NCBI GenBank assembly: GCA_016870365.1 | Contig: VGBW01000004.1 | Location: 1 to 64,000 of the forward strand | DNA from: Actinomycetota bacterium | Lineage (GTDB): Bacteria > Actinomycetota > Actinomycetes > Nanopelagicales > Nanopelagicaceae | DNA length: 64,000 bases | Direction: 5' to 3' | In this document: positions 32,499-41,735 of the stretch, one piece after another | Layout of the letters: each line of letters begins with the position of its first letter | How positions within the stretch are numbered: the stretch's first letter is position 1 | The notes under the pieces: generated by a model | Told to the model about the DNA's origin: nothing | The model's database searches: none | What the model saw: only the letters and a program-made list of their open reading frames with translations | Translations under genes and position numbers: made by a program

Positions 32499-33862
32499 GC
32501 CAGAGTTTTCTAGATTCTTTGGGCGGCGCTAAGTGCATTCTCTTTGGCGCGGGAGTTACTGGGGCTCCCACGCTCGAGCTTTTGATGTCCAAAGGCGCAT
32601 CGGTGATCTCAGTTGATGAGAAAGTTGCCGGATTTGGGATAAGAAATGAATTGAGAAGTGAGGATTTAGCCGGAGTAAAGCTTGCAGTTGTCTCTCCAGG
32701 CTGGAGAGTTGATCATCCATTTATTTCGCTTGTTAGAAGCGCTGGAATTGAATTGATCAGCGAAATTGATCTTGCCTGGAGAGTTAAAGAGCAAATCTGC
32801 CCCAATCAACGCTGGATAGGACTCACTGGCACCAACGGAAAAACCACCGCCATTCAGATGCTTGAATCTATGCTTATCCAATCTGGAATTAAGGCAAAAG
32901 CTTGTGGCAACGTGGGATATACCGCCCTTGAGGCGGTGGTGAATTCCGGGGCCGATGTTTTGGCGCTAGAACTCTCATCATTTCAATTAGAGTGGAGCAA
33001 TCTGGCCCACCTGGAATCGGCAGCTATTTTGAATATTGCTCAAGATCATATTGATTGGCATCAGAGCTTTGAGAATTACTTAGCCGCTAAGTTAAAGATC
33101 GCTGATCTCTCAGAATTAGTCATCCTAAATAGGGATGATGAATATCTTATAGAGAGCATAAGAAGATTCCCCAAGAAGGTTATCTGGATATCACTGCAAG
33201 TTCCTGCCAAAGGCGAAATTGGATTAGTTGAAAATCTAATTGTTGATCGCGCATTTGTTGATGGTGATGCTGTAGCCCTATTTGAACTGCTAGATGTGAG
33301 TCCATCTGTAGGCCATAATGTTTCAAATGCGATGGCTGCCGCAGCCCTTGCCAGAAGTGTCGGAGCGAGCCCTAGCGCAATAGCGGCAGCATTAAGAAGT
33401 TTTAGATTGGATCATCATCGACTTGAGATGGTTTTTGCTAGAGGCGGAATAACTTTCATCGATGATTCAAAAGCAACAAATCCCCATGCCGCGATTGCAG
33501 CTCTTCACTCGCAGATGCAGTCAATCTGGATTGGCGGCGGTCTTGCAAAGGGAGCGGCGATGGATGAGCTAGCCAGAAGATGCAAGAGTCGAATAAGAGC
33601 TGCGATATTAATCGGAAGTGATGCCTCCCTGATTAGAAGCGCACTATTAAAGGAGTCTCCAAATCTTGCTATATACATGACCGATCCTAACTTGAAGGGG
33701 ATAGAGGTAATGCGCCAGGTCATGGATATTGTCAAAGACTTTGCAGTAAGTGGAGATGTGGTTTTGCTGGCCCCGGCTTGTGCTTCGATGGATCAATTTA
33801 ACGATTATGCCGATCGTGGCGATAGCTTTACCCAAGCAGCGAAGGAGGCATTTGGTGAGTAA
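32495..33862 (+). CDS. murD: UDP-MurNAc-L-Ala--D-Glu ligase MurD
   Basis: GTG at 32495 overlapping the mraY stop (GTGA) gives 455 residues starting MSQSFLDSLGGAKCI; an in-frame ATG 96 bases upstream lies inside mraY and is rejected. Motifs are LFGAGVTG, VVSPGWRVDHP, GLTGTNGKTTAIQML, LSSFQLEW, NIAQDHIDWH and FIDDSKATNPHAA. It adds D-glutamate in the cytoplasm. Its end overlaps ftsW by eight bases. Confidence 0.94.
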   Translation: MSQSFLDSLGGAKCILFGAGVTGAPTLELLMSKGASVISVDEKVAGFGIRNELRSEDLAGVKLAVVSPGWRVDHPFISLVRSAGIELISEIDLAWRVKEQICPNQRWIGLTGTNGKTTAIQMLESMLIQSGIKAKACGNVGYTALEAVVNSGADVLALELSSFQLEWSNLAHLESAAILNIAQDHIDWHQSFENYLAAKLKIADLSELVILNRDDEYLIESIRRFPKKVIWISLQVPAKGEIGLVENLIVDRAFVDGDAVALFELLDVSPSVGHNVSNAMAAAALARSVGASPSAIAAALRSFRLDHHRLEMVFARGGITFIDDSKATNPHAAIAALHSQMQSIWIGGGLAKGAAMDELARRCKSRIRAAILIGSDASLIRSALLKESPNLAIYMTDPNLKGIEVMRQVMDIVKDFAVSGDVVLLAPACASMDQFNDYADRGDSFTQAAKEAFGE

Positions 33863-35033
33863 GTCAAAGCCACTATTCTCTACTCCAGCCTCTGCTTACT
33901 ATTTAATTTTGGGCTCAGCGGTTGCGCTCTCATTGCTGGGCTTAGTGATGGTTTTGAGCGCATCATCGGTTAAATCTTTAAGAGAATCAGGTAATTCATT
34001 TAGTTTTGTCGCGCGTCAAGCCCTATTTCTGATTGTGGCAGCAGGACTTGCTTGGGTGACGATGAAGCTTAGATATGAAATCTGGAAGCCGATTGCTCAG
34101 GTCTCATTGATTCTTTCCTGCGCCCTCTTAATACTTCCTCAAATTAGTGGAATCGGGAAAGCCGTTGGTGGGAACACCAACTGGATTGGTATCGGAATCT
34201 TTACGCTCCAACCCAGTGAATTCGCCAAGTTAGGCTTGATTCTTTGGTGTGCGCTAAGGCTCCATCTCCATGATCAGAGAGCGAGTGAGGAAATACCAAG
34301 CAATCCTGCTCGATTGATAGTTCCTGGATTTGCTTTGATAATGACGCTAATAATGATTGGTAATGATCTTGGTACGGCAGTGGTGGTCACCGGATTCATC
34401 GCGGGCATTCTCTACATTTCGGGACTTCCTTTAAGAGTATTTGCAGTTTTAAGCCTTGTCGGAATTGGTGTCTTTGCCGCCTTTGTTCTGCCAAGTGCTA
34501 CTCGCATGAATCGCTTCTCGGCATTCTTTAATCCCTTTTCCGAGGAGAATTATCAAGATGTTGGTTGGCAGCAGGCCCATAGCATCATGGGACTTGCCTC
34601 AGGAGGAGCGCTGGGAACAGGTCTTGGAAGTAGTAAGCAGAAGTGGGGCAGTCTTCCTGAAGTGCACACTGACTTTATTTTTGCAGTAATTGGAGAAGAG
34701 TTAGGATTGCTAGGGACTCTAGCAACTCTTGCTCTATTTGGAATCCTAATTCTTGGAATATTTAAAGTAGCACTAAATGCACAGAATTCATTTGATCGCT
34801 ATGTCTGTGCAGGCATTGGATGTTGGATCGCAGCACAAGTACTTCTAAATATCGGAACAGTAATTAGCGTAATTCCAGTTGTCGGAGTGACTCTGCCGCT
34901 GATTTCCTATGGTGGCTCTTCTCTTATTGCCACCCTCATCGCCCTCGGCTTTGTTCTAGGAGTTCTTCGACGAGATCCCCAAATTGCGTCCGAGATTCGC
35001 CAGCGTAGGGCGGCAAGAACTGCGAGAGGATAG
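33855..35033 (+). CDS. ftsW: Septal peptidoglycan glycosyltransferase FtsW
   Basis: Start GTG at 33855 (overlapping murD by eight bases) gives 392 residues beginning MSKSKPLFSTPASAYYLILG; the longer upstream frame is a murD shadow. SEDS-family markers are LVMVLSASS, GGNTNWIGIGIFTLQPSEFA, GNDLGTAVVV, HSIMGLASGGALGTGLG, HTDFIFAVIGEELG and VVGVTLPLISYGGSS. About ten membrane helices. Works with FtsI at the septum. No attached cytoplasmic extension of note. Confidence 0.94.
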   Translation: MSKSKPLFSTPASAYYLILGSAVALSLLGLVMVLSASSVKSLRESGNSFSFVARQALFLIVAAGLAWVTMKLRYEIWKPIAQVSLILSCALLILPQISGIGKAVGGNTNWIGIGIFTLQPSEFAKLGLILWCALRLHLHDQRASEEIPSNPARLIVPGFALIMTLIMIGNDLGTAVVVTGFIAGILYISGLPLRVFAVLSLVGIGVFAAFVLPSATRMNRFSAFFNPFSEENYQDVGWQQAHSIMGLASGGALGTGLGSSKQKWGSLPEVHTDFIFAVIGEELGLLGTLATLALFGILILGIFKVALNAQNSFDRYVCAGIGCWIAAQVLLNIGTVISVIPVVGVTLPLISYGGSSLIATLIALGFVLGVLRRDPQIASEIRQRRAARTARG

Positions 35034-35038
35034 AGCCC

Positions 35039-36130
35039 ATGGCGCAGCGCGTGGTCTTAGCTGGCGGAGGAACTGCTGGACATATTGAGCCAGCGCTAGC
35101 AGTCGCTGAAGCTCTGTTGCTCAAGGACCCAAGAATCTCTTGTGAATTCATAGGAGTCCTACGTGGACTTGAATCGTTATTGGTTCCCAAGAGAGGTCAT
35201 CGCATCCATTATATTCCAAAGGCTTCATTTCCGAGAAGATTTTCACCGAAGATTATTCTCTTTCCAATTCTCATAATAGCAGCGACATTGAAGGCTAGAG
35301 TAATTATCAAGCGAGCTGACTTAGTAATTGGATTTGGGGGATATGTTTCGACTCCAACATATCTAGCCGCTTGGAGCCTTAAGGTTCCTATTTTGATCCA
35401 CGAGGCTAATGCCAAACCAGGTCTTGCCAATAGACTGGGGCGGCGCTTTGCCAAAGTGACTGCAGTAAATTTTGAAAAGGTTGCCAAGGATTGGCCAGGT
35501 TCGGTCTTAGTTGGGATGCCAATTCGCCAATCACTGAACAATCTTGCAGAGCAATCCAATAGGTCAAGCTTTAGAGAGCTTAACTGTCAGAGTTGGGGAT
35601 TTGATCCAAAACTTCAGATAGTAGCGGTATTTGGTGGCTCACTCGGATCTACTCACATCAACTCGGTTATTGCAGAATTCCTAGAGAAATATTGCGATAG
35701 ATATACCAAGGTTCAGATAATCCATGCTTTAGGAATCAATAACGAGCTTCCTGGGGCAAGTAACAATTATCTACCCCTACCCTACTTTCACGATATGGCC
35801 GCCATCTATGGCAGCGCAGATCTTCTGATCACTCGCTCAGGGGCGGTTACCTGCTCAGAGCTGGTCTCGCTGGGAAAATACTCAATACTGATTCCCTTGC
35901 CTCATGGAAATGGCGAGCAAATTGATAATGCGACGGCTCTAGTGGCTCAGGGCTCAGCGCTAATGGTGGCAAATGATGACTTCTCAGCAGAGTGGCTAAA
36001 CCAAAACTTATCGATAGCTCTAGATTGCGCAGCAAGATATCAGCCAAAATCCATAGGTTCTAACTCCAAGGCAGCGATGAGAATTGCCGAGCTTGCTCAA
36101 GATCTGCTCTCAAAAGCAGGCGCTAAATGA
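35039..36130 (+). CDS. murG: UDP-GlcNAc:lipid I GlcNAc transferase MurG
   Basis: The 363-residue GT28 enzyme converts lipid I to lipid II at the inner membrane face. It has VVLAGGGTAGHIEPALAVAE, VIGFGGYVSTPTYLAA, LIHEANAKPGLANRLG, VFGGSLGSTHIN and the donor site LLITRSGAVTCSELVSLGKY followed by PLPHGNGEQIDNA. ATG five bases after ftsW; ATGA overlap with murC. Confidence 0.95.
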   Translation: MAQRVVLAGGGTAGHIEPALAVAEALLLKDPRISCEFIGVLRGLESLLVPKRGHRIHYIPKASFPRRFSPKIILFPILIIAATLKARVIIKRADLVIGFGGYVSTPTYLAAWSLKVPILIHEANAKPGLANRLGRRFAKVTAVNFEKVAKDWPGSVLVGMPIRQSLNNLAEQSNRSSFRELNCQSWGFDPKLQIVAVFGGSLGSTHINSVIAEFLEKYCDRYTKVQIIHALGINNELPGASNNYLPLPYFHDMAAIYGSADLLITRSGAVTCSELVSLGKYSILIPLPHGNGEQIDNATALVAQGSALMVANDDFSAEWLNQNLSIALDCAARYQPKSIGSNSKAAMRIAELAQDLLSKAGAK

Positions 36131-37524
36131 GCGCTCAAATAATTCGTGATTGGAGGAAGGCCCGAGTTCACTTTGTAGGTATCGGTGGCTCGGGAATGAG
36201 TGGAATTGCCAGGATCATGGCCTCAAGGGGTGCGCAAGTTTCAGGCTCAGATTTGCATGATTCTTCGATGCTTGATGGCTTAAGAAGTTTGGGAGCAAAG
36301 ATCTACATTGGCCATAGCCCAGAAAATCTAGGTAGCGCAGAATTAGTGATTAAATCAAGTGCGATTCCTCCAAGTAATCCAGAGCTTGCGGCGGCGCTGA
36401 AGAACGGCATACCAGTTTTGGAGCGAGCCGCAGCTCTTGCTGAGTTAATGATTGGCACTCGCTCTGTTGCAGTTGCTGGAACCCATGGAAAGACCACAAC
36501 TGCATCGATGTTAACGGTAGCGCTTCAGCATGCAGGATTTGATCCATCCTTTGCCATAGGAGCAACAGTTAGTAACTCTGGAACCAATGCTCATCAAGGC
36601 TCCGGAGATACCTTCGTCGTTGAAGCTGATGAATCAGATGGCTCATTTACCGCCTATAGACCTTTGGGTGTAATAATTACCAATATCGAATTAGATCATG
36701 TTGATAATTTTGCAACTCTTGCTCAGATCGATCAGATATTTGATGACTTTGTCGCCACCATCAGGCCGGGGGGCTTTTTGGCTATCTGCAGCGATGATCC
36801 AGGAGCACTTGGATTAGTAAAGAGAGTCAAGGAGAAGGGCGCTGCTATTTCCATCGCTACCTATGGAATAGATAGTGAGGCAGACCTGCGCCTTGATCGT
36901 ATTCATCTTGAACCAAGGCGCGCGCAGGCCAGAGTTAGTCATAACGGTCGGGTCTTAGGGAAGGTAGAACTGGCCATCACTGGCCGCCATAATCTTCTCA
37001 ATGCTGGGGCAGCGCTACTTGCAGGCCTTGAACTTGGTGCAAATGCCAATGATCTGCTTGAAGGTTTATCTCTATTTAGTGGAGCCAGAAGACGCTTTGA
37101 AATAAAGGGTATCTGCCAGGGAATAACCGTTATTGATGATTACGGGCATCATCCAACTGAGATTAGGGCAACTCTTGAAAGCGCCAGGCTATATGCTCAA
37201 GGTGGTCGGGTAATCACAGTTTTCCAACCTCATAGATACTCTAGAACTCAAGTATTTGCCAGCGAATTTGCCAAAGCGCTGTCGGCATCTGATTACACCT
37301 ACTTACTTGAGATATATCCCGCTGGCGAGAAAGAGATTGCAGGAGTTAGCTCCCTTCTAATTTCAAAAGAAATGGATAGCAAAGTACATAGCTATCAACC
37401 TTCGATACCCGAGGTCGTCGAATCGGTGGTAAAGATGGCAAAGAGTGGAGATTTGATTCTTACCTTGGGGGCAGGGGACATCAGCTCTCTTGGTAAATTA
37501 ATCGCAGAGGCAATCGAATCCTAA
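36127..37524 (+). CDS. murC: UDP-MurNAc--L-alanine ligase MurC
   Basis: The 465-residue ligase attaches L-Ala to UDP-MurNAc. Motifs are VHFVGIGGSGMSGIARIM, VSGSDLHDS, ATP loop VAGTHGKTTTASML, VVEADESDGSF, NIELDHVDNF, DDYGHHPTEIRATL and FQPHRYSRTQ. All parts look intact. It closes the run of Mur ligases and is four bases upstream of ftsQ. Confidence 0.95.
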   Translation: MSAQIIRDWRKARVHFVGIGGSGMSGIARIMASRGAQVSGSDLHDSSMLDGLRSLGAKIYIGHSPENLGSAELVIKSSAIPPSNPELAAALKNGIPVLERAAALAELMIGTRSVAVAGTHGKTTTASMLTVALQHAGFDPSFAIGATVSNSGTNAHQGSGDTFVVEADESDGSFTAYRPLGVIITNIELDHVDNFATLAQIDQIFDDFVATIRPGGFLAICSDDPGALGLVKRVKEKGAAISIATYGIDSEADLRLDRIHLEPRRAQARVSHNGRVLGKVELAITGRHNLLNAGAALLAGLELGANANDLLEGLSLFSGARRRFEIKGICQGITVIDDYGHHPTEIRATLESARLYAQGGRVITVFQPHRYSRTQVFASEFAKALSASDYTYLLEIYPAGEKEIAGVSSLLISKEMDSKVHSYQPSIPEVVESVVKMAKSGDLILTLGAGDISSLGKLIAEAIES

Positions 37525-37528
37525 TTGC

Positions 37529-38296
37529 ATGAGATTACATCTAAGGCTAACTCTTCTAATTTCATTAATTCTTTCTGGCACACTTATTTATCTTTTGGGA
37601 TTTAGCCAGGTATTTGTAGTCAAAGAGATCAAGATTGGTATCAAGGACAAAGAAATTGCGACTCGAGTAGAGCAGATGTTAGCCCAGCCACCTGCAGTTG
37701 TTGAACTTGGGGATCAAATAGCGCGGGTTGATCGTCGCCAACTCGCCAATCGACTGCGGCAATTTGCTCTGGTGGAAAATGTGGAAGTAGATCGAAATCT
37801 AATCAGTGGTAGATTACTGGTAAAGGTATTTTCCAGATCTCCGATAGCTAGGCTTACCTCAACTACAAGTCCCCAGAGTGCCAACGTAGGATTTATGGAC
37901 TCAGGTCTTGATTACTTTTATCTTCCCAGGCAGGATATCGATCAAGCTATCAGCTCTGGAGATCTGAGCTGGCAGCAGATACCTGAGTTAACTCTGCCGG
38001 CTACAACAAGCGGCGAGGAAGTTAGCCAATTAAGGGCTGGCGCTCGAGAACTAATAGAGCTATTTGGCCAAGAGCTTGCCGCGAAAGGTTTTGCGTTACA
38101 GCGAGTTAGCGCTAGAGATGGCGATAGTTTTATCACCTCGGCCAACTATTCAGGGCGTAGTATCGAAATCTCCTGGGGCAATACCAGCGATCTTGGGCTA
38201 AAAGTCGAAGTAATACAGCGCTTATTAGCATTGGATGGGAATGAAACAGTTCGCAGAATCAATCTAAGAGATCCGCTGAAACCAACAGCTCGATAG
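37529..38296 (+). CDS. ftsQ: FtsQ-like cell division protein (POTRA domain)
   Basis: The 255-residue protein has one N-terminal membrane helix (LTLLISLILSGTLIYLLGF), a POTRA-like region (VFVVKEIKIGIKDKEIATRV onward) and the FtsQ/DivIB segment ENVEVDRNLISGRLLVKVFS followed by RSPIARL. Sequence identity in this family is low, so the call depends on topology and position between murC and ftsZ. It bridges cytoplasmic division proteins to FtsL/FtsW/FtsI. Confidence 0.85.
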   Translation: MRLHLRLTLLISLILSGTLIYLLGFSQVFVVKEIKIGIKDKEIATRVEQMLAQPPAVVELGDQIARVDRRQLANRLRQFALVENVEVDRNLISGRLLVKVFSRSPIARLTSTTSPQSANVGFMDSGLDYFYLPRQDIDQAISSGDLSWQQIPELTLPATTSGEEVSQLRAGARELIELFGQELAAKGFALQRVSARDGDSFITSANYSGRSIEISWGNTSDLGLKVEVIQRLLALDGNETVRRINLRDPLKPTAR

Positions 38297-38377
38297 ATAA
38301 AGTATTTCCTTAACTAATCGTGTCGGTCTTTGCCAGAGGCTGGCTGCACAACTACTTTTGTGCGTGGAATGAAACTG

Positions 38378-38408
38378 AACCCTAAGTCTAAAGTTGAGAA
38401 TTAGGGTT
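38378..38408 (+). promoter_or_regulatory. Inverted repeat in the ftsQ-ftsZ gap
   Basis: AACCCTAA (38378-38385) and TTAGGGTT (38401-38408) are perfect inverted copies separated by 15 bases, ending 20 bases before the ftsZ GTG and just before GGAGAGAG. There is no T-run, so it is not an intrinsic terminator. It could be a regulator site or an RNA hairpin near the ribosome site. Confidence 0.5.
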
Positions 38409-38427
38409 TGGAGAGAGACGAGAGAGA

Positions 38428-39555
38428 GTGGCGACACCACAGAATTATCTAGCAGTCATCAAAGTAGTTGGCATTGGCGGCGGTGGCGTTAATGCAGTTA
38501 ATCGCATGATCGATGTTGGACTAAAAGGCGTTGAGTTCATTGCCATTAACACTGATGCACAAGCTCTTCTGATGAGTGATGCTGATGTCAAATTAGATAT
38601 TGGAAGGAAACTAACTCGTGGACTTGGCGCCGGAGCTGTTCCTGAAATTGGCAGGCAAGCAGCAATTGATCACACCGAAGAAATCGAAGAAGTATTACGT
38701 GGCTCAGATATGGTTTTTGTGACAGCGGGTGAGGGCGGTGGCACTGGAAGTGGTGGAGCGCCAATTATTGCCAAGATTGCTAAAGAGGCAGGGGCTTTAA
38801 CAGTTGGAGTGGTAACACGTCCATTTAGTTTTGAAGGCAAACGCCGTGCGATGCAAGCAGACGAAGGAATTGAAAATCTTCGCTCTGAAGTTGACACTCT
38901 TATTGTCATTCCGAATGATCGCCTACTTTCAATCTCTGATCGCTCGATCTCTGCACCAGAGGCATTCAAAACCGCTGATCAAGTCTTGCTCTCAGGAGTT
39001 CAAGGAATTACTGATTTGATTACCACGCCAGGTCTAATCAATCTTGATTTTGCCGATGTAAAAAGCGTCATGGATGGAGCAGGTTCTGCTCTCATGGGAA
39101 TCGGCTCTGCCAGAGGTGAGGCCAGATCTACCCGAGCTGCTGAACTTGCAATCTCGTCCCCTCTACTTGAGGCATCAATCGATGGCGCCCATGGAGTTCT
39201 TCTCTCAATTGCTGGTGGATCAGATCTTGGTCTATTTGAGATCAGCGAAGCAGCCGAGTTGGTGGCCAAATGTGCTCACCCTGATGCCAACATCATCTTT
39301 GGAACTGTGATCGATGATGCCCTTGGTGATGAGGTAAGAGTGACGGTCATTGCTGCGGGATTTGATGGGGGAGCGCCAAAGAAGGTATCTGTTCCAGTTA
39401 TCTCAACAACTAGTTTAAATGGTCATGCCGATCCCATCGCTGCAAATGATCCAATAGCAGTTGCGATGGATACCCCAGGAACTCCCAGAAGAAGGATAAC
39501 TTTTGAGGAGTTAGTGGCAGAAGATGATATTGATATCCCAGATTTCATGAAGTAG
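38428..39555 (+). CDS. ftsZ: Cell division GTPase FtsZ
   Basis: The 375-residue tubulin homologue starts [17 protein letters not shown] and has NTDAQALL, the T4 loop [12 protein letters not shown] near residue 104 (GS where GT is usual), [15 protein letters not shown] and the T7 region [11 protein letters not shown]. The linker is short and the C-terminal tail [10 protein letters not shown] is the conserved site for SepF and other partners. Start is GTG at 38428 after GAGAGAGA. The 131-base gap upstream suggests its own promoter. No ftsA is present, as in other actinobacteria. Confidence 0.96.
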   Translation: MATPQNYLAVIKVVGIGGGGVNAVNRMIDVGLKGVEFIAINTDAQALLMSDADVKLDIGRKLTRGLGAGAVPEIGRQAAIDHTEEIEEVLRGSDMVFVTAGEGGGTGSGGAPIIAKIAKEAGALTVGVVTRPFSFEGKRRAMQADEGIENLRSEVDTLIVIPNDRLLSISDRSISAPEAFKTADQVLLSGVQGITDLITTPGLINLDFADVKSVMDGAGSALMGIGSARGEARSTRAAELAISSPLLEASIDGAHGVLLSIAGGSDLGLFEISEAAELVAKCAHPDANIIFGTVIDDALGDEVRVTVIAAGFDGGAPKKVSVPVISTTSLNGHADPIAANDPIAVAMDTPGTPRRRITFEELVAEDDIDIPDFMK

Positions 39556-39566
39556 TAAAGCCCCAA

Positions 39567-40250
39567 ATGTCGAGGTCGCTCTTTACCTCGCGCCATGGTG
39601 GCTTTAGTAGTAATGAATTTCAAAGTTTGAACCTGGCAAGCCATGTTGGCGATGAAGCAATAGTAGTTGAGGCCAATCGTGAGTTACTTGCTAGAGAGTT
39701 AGGCATAAAGCGCAGCGATCTATTCTTTATGCGCCAGGTTCATGGCTCAAAGGTCGCGGAGATTGATGAGAGCTCCTCGCATTTGCAAGAGCCAGAGGCC
39801 GATGCGCTATTTACCAAAAGAAGCGGCATCGCACTTGCGGTTTTGACTGCAGATTGCATACCCCTCCTTCTATCTTCGCCATCTGCAATAGCGGCAGTGC
39901 ATATAGGCAGAAAAGGCCTGGTTGCAGGGGTAGTTGAGGCAACCCTTGAAAGATTTGAAAGTTATGGGATAGTTCCAAGTGAAATTAGCGCATCCCTCGG
40001 AGCATCAATATGTGGCAACTGTTATCAAGTCAGCCTTGAAATCTATCGCCGAGTGGTTAATCAGATAGGCAAATGTGCAACTGATGAGGAGAAGAGATGC
40101 CTTGATTTAGAGGCAGGGGTTATCTCTATCTTAAAGGAGCGTGGGATAGTCTGGAGTTCTACAGGCCAGTGCAGCAAACATAGCCCAGGATATTTCTCAT
40201 ATCGTCGTGATGCAAAAACTGGAAGGCAGGCGGGGGTGATCATCAGATGA
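39567..40250 (+). CDS. YfiH/PgeF family protein (multicopper-like polyphenol oxidase/purine nucleoside phosphorylase fold)
   Basis: The 227-residue protein has the zinc-site residues of the YfiH family: MRQVHGSKV, LTADCIPLLL and AAVHIGRKGLVAGVV, with GASICGNCYQVS later. Members act in peptidoglycan quality control or purine nucleoside phosphorolysis. The usual HAGWRG is HIGRKG here. It lies between ftsZ and yggS as in most actinobacteria and overlaps yggS by four bases. Confidence 0.9.
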   Translation: MSRSLFTSRHGGFSSNEFQSLNLASHVGDEAIVVEANRELLARELGIKRSDLFFMRQVHGSKVAEIDESSSHLQEPEADALFTKRSGIALAVLTADCIPLLLSSPSAIAAVHIGRKGLVAGVVEATLERFESYGIVPSEISASLGASICGNCYQVSLEIYRRVVNQIGKCATDEEKRCLDLEAGVISILKERGIVWSSTGQCSKHSPGYFSYRRDAKTGRQAGVIIR

Positions 40251-40915
40251 GCGCTAGAGAGAGTCAGATCAGAAGCGCTCTTGATAAGATCAAAGCTCAG
40301 CTCAAGCCTGGGGTGGAGTTGATCGTCGTTACCAAGACTTTTCCAGTAAGTGACCTTGAAATCCTCTATCTTCTTGGCGAGCGTCACTTTGGGGAGAATC
40401 GTCAGAGCGAGTTAAGTAAGAAGTCAGAGGCTCTTGCCAAGGACATCCATTGGCATTTTCAAGGAGGGCTACAGAGTAATAAGTTAAGAGCCATAGTTTC
40501 GGTTGCTTCCTATATCCACTCACTTGATGAGATTCGTCATGCAGTCAAAATCTCAGAGTTGGCGTTAGAGCTAAATAAGCGGCAGAGATGCTTTATTCAG
40601 GTTAATCTAGATGCAGATGAGTTAGCTAGCCGAGAAAGTAATAGAAGTGGAGTAGACCCAAAGGAATTTGTAGCCTTTGCCGAGAGCCTGATTGCGTTAG
40701 CAGGCATTGACGTTGTAGGAGTTATGGGGATAGCACCTCTAAATAGCGATCCCAGGCCGGGCTTTGAAATCTTGAGGAATTTGAGTCAAGAACTATTGAA
40801 AATGGCTCCAAAGGCCAGTGGTATCTCATCGGGAATGAGTGGGGATTATCAGATTGCTATGGAATATGGTGCGACACATATCAGGCTCGGTAGCTCAATC
40901 CTCGGGCAGAGATAG
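40247..40915 (+). CDS. PLP homeostasis protein (YggS/ProsC family)
   Basis: The 222-residue single-domain alanine-racemase-like barrel binds pyridoxal phosphate without a catalytic role. The PLP lysine is K30 in VVTKTFP; FGENRQSEL, WHFQGGLQSNK, SLDEIRHA and the C-terminal SGMSGDYQIAMEYGATHIRL followed by GSSILG are characteristic. Coupled by ATGA to yfiH. Confidence 0.93.
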   Translation: MSARESQIRSALDKIKAQLKPGVELIVVTKTFPVSDLEILYLLGERHFGENRQSELSKKSEALAKDIHWHFQGGLQSNKLRAIVSVASYIHSLDEIRHAVKISELALELNKRQRCFIQVNLDADELASRESNRSGVDPKEFVAFAESLIALAGIDVVGVMGIAPLNSDPRPGFEILRNLSQELLKMAPKASGISSGMSGDYQIAMEYGATHIRLGSSILGQR

Positions 40916-40924
40916 CTAGGCGGG

Positions 40925-40930
40925 TAAAAT
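40925..40930 (+). promoter_or_regulatory. Candidate -10 for leaderless sepF
   Basis: TAAAAT ends six bases before the sepF ATG at 40937, the same arrangement as before the VIT-family gene at 59828. An internal promoter giving leaderless sepF mRNA is likely. Confidence 0.5.
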
Positions 40931-40936
40931 CAGGAT

Positions 40937-41386
40937 ATGACGAGTGCCTTGAGAAAAATGACCAACTACCTAGGTCTAACCGAAGATGATGGATCTAGCG
41001 AAGTAGCATCACCTGGAAATAAGGTTGCCCCAGTAAGGCGCGAGAGCAAGTCACTCAGCGTTGCTCCATCTATGAGTAGCCGGGCAAAGCCTGCAGAGCC
41101 GGCCGCTATTGATCGCATCGTTACTATCACGCCACGTTTCTATAGTGAAGCTCGTGCAATTGGTGAGTATTACCGTGAAGGAAATCCGGTAATTATGAAC
41201 CTAAGCGATATGGAGGATTCAGAGCGGAAGAGATTAATTGATTTTGCCTCCGGCTTAGTCTTTGGTCATGCCGGAACAATCGAGCGTGTGACTTCAAAAG
41301 TATTTCTCCTAACACCACCAAATGTGATGGTCAGCTCAGAGGATAAGACGGCAGCTGCCAACGCTAGCTTTTTTAACCAGAGTTGA
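40937..41386 (+). CDS. sepF: Cell division protein SepF
   Basis: The 149-residue protein starts MTSALRKMTNYLGLTEDDG, an amphipathic membrane-binding helix, then a flexible linker and the globular SepF domain: IVTITPRFYSEARAIGEYYR, NPVIMNLSDMEDSERKRLID and FASGLVFGHAGTIERV. SepF anchors FtsZ to the membrane in bacteria without FtsA. A -10-like TAAAAT precedes the ATG directly. Confidence 0.94.
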   Translation: MTSALRKMTNYLGLTEDDGSSEVASPGNKVAPVRRESKSLSVAPSMSSRAKPAEPAAIDRIVTITPRFYSEARAIGEYYREGNPVIMNLSDMEDSERKRLIDFASGLVFGHAGTIERVTSKVFLLTPPNVMVSSEDKTAAANASFFNQS

Positions 41387-41398
41387 TTTAATTCTGCT

Positions 41399-41677
41399 GT
41401 GATAGATGTCAGCGGCTGGATTGTCCTTGCTCTAAACCTTTTTCTCTTCGCTCTCTTTGCTCGCTTGATTCTTGATTATGTCAGGATGTTTCGCCCGGAC
41501 TGGCGTCCACGAGGAATTATTCTTCCCGCTGCCGAAATAATTTATGTGATCACTGACAAGCCTCTAGGTTTTGTCCGCCGCTTTATCCCCCCGCTTCGCA
41601 TGGGACCAGTAGCTCTTGATCTGTCATTTATTGTGCTCTTCTTCGGCATACAAATTCTTATTGCATTGATTCGCTAG
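41399..41677 (+). CDS. YggT family membrane protein
   Basis: The 92-residue protein has two membrane segments (IVLALNLFLFALFARLILDY and LDLSFIVLFFGIQILIALI) around a loop with the YggT signature DKPLGFVRRFIPPLRMGPVA. Function is not well defined, though it sits with sepF in most actinobacteria. Start GTG at 41399. In relatives divIVA usually follows; here kynU follows instead. Confidence 0.9.
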   Translation: MIDVSGWIVLALNLFLFALFARLILDYVRMFRPDWRPRGIILPAAEIIYVITDKPLGFVRRFIPPLRMGPVALDLSFIVLFFGIQILIALIR

Positions 41678-41722
41678 AACCTTGTCCTAGCCAGCAACTT
41701 CTCAAGAAGGGAATACCTGACC

Positions 41723-41728
41723 TAGACT
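41723..41728 (+). promoter_or_regulatory. Candidate -10 for leaderless kynU
   Basis: TAGACT fits TANNNT and ends seven bases before ATG at 41736. The linking sequence CAAGGTT is nearly the same as CAAGGTC before trpB. A palindrome CTTCT-CA-AGAAG lies 17-28 bases upstream of the -10. Confidence 0.45.
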
Positions 41729-41735
41729 CAAGGTT

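Noticed and set aside
38378-38408. Intrinsic terminator between ftsQ and ftsZ
   Set aside because: The stem is not followed by a T-run on either strand and it lies only 20 bases before ftsZ.
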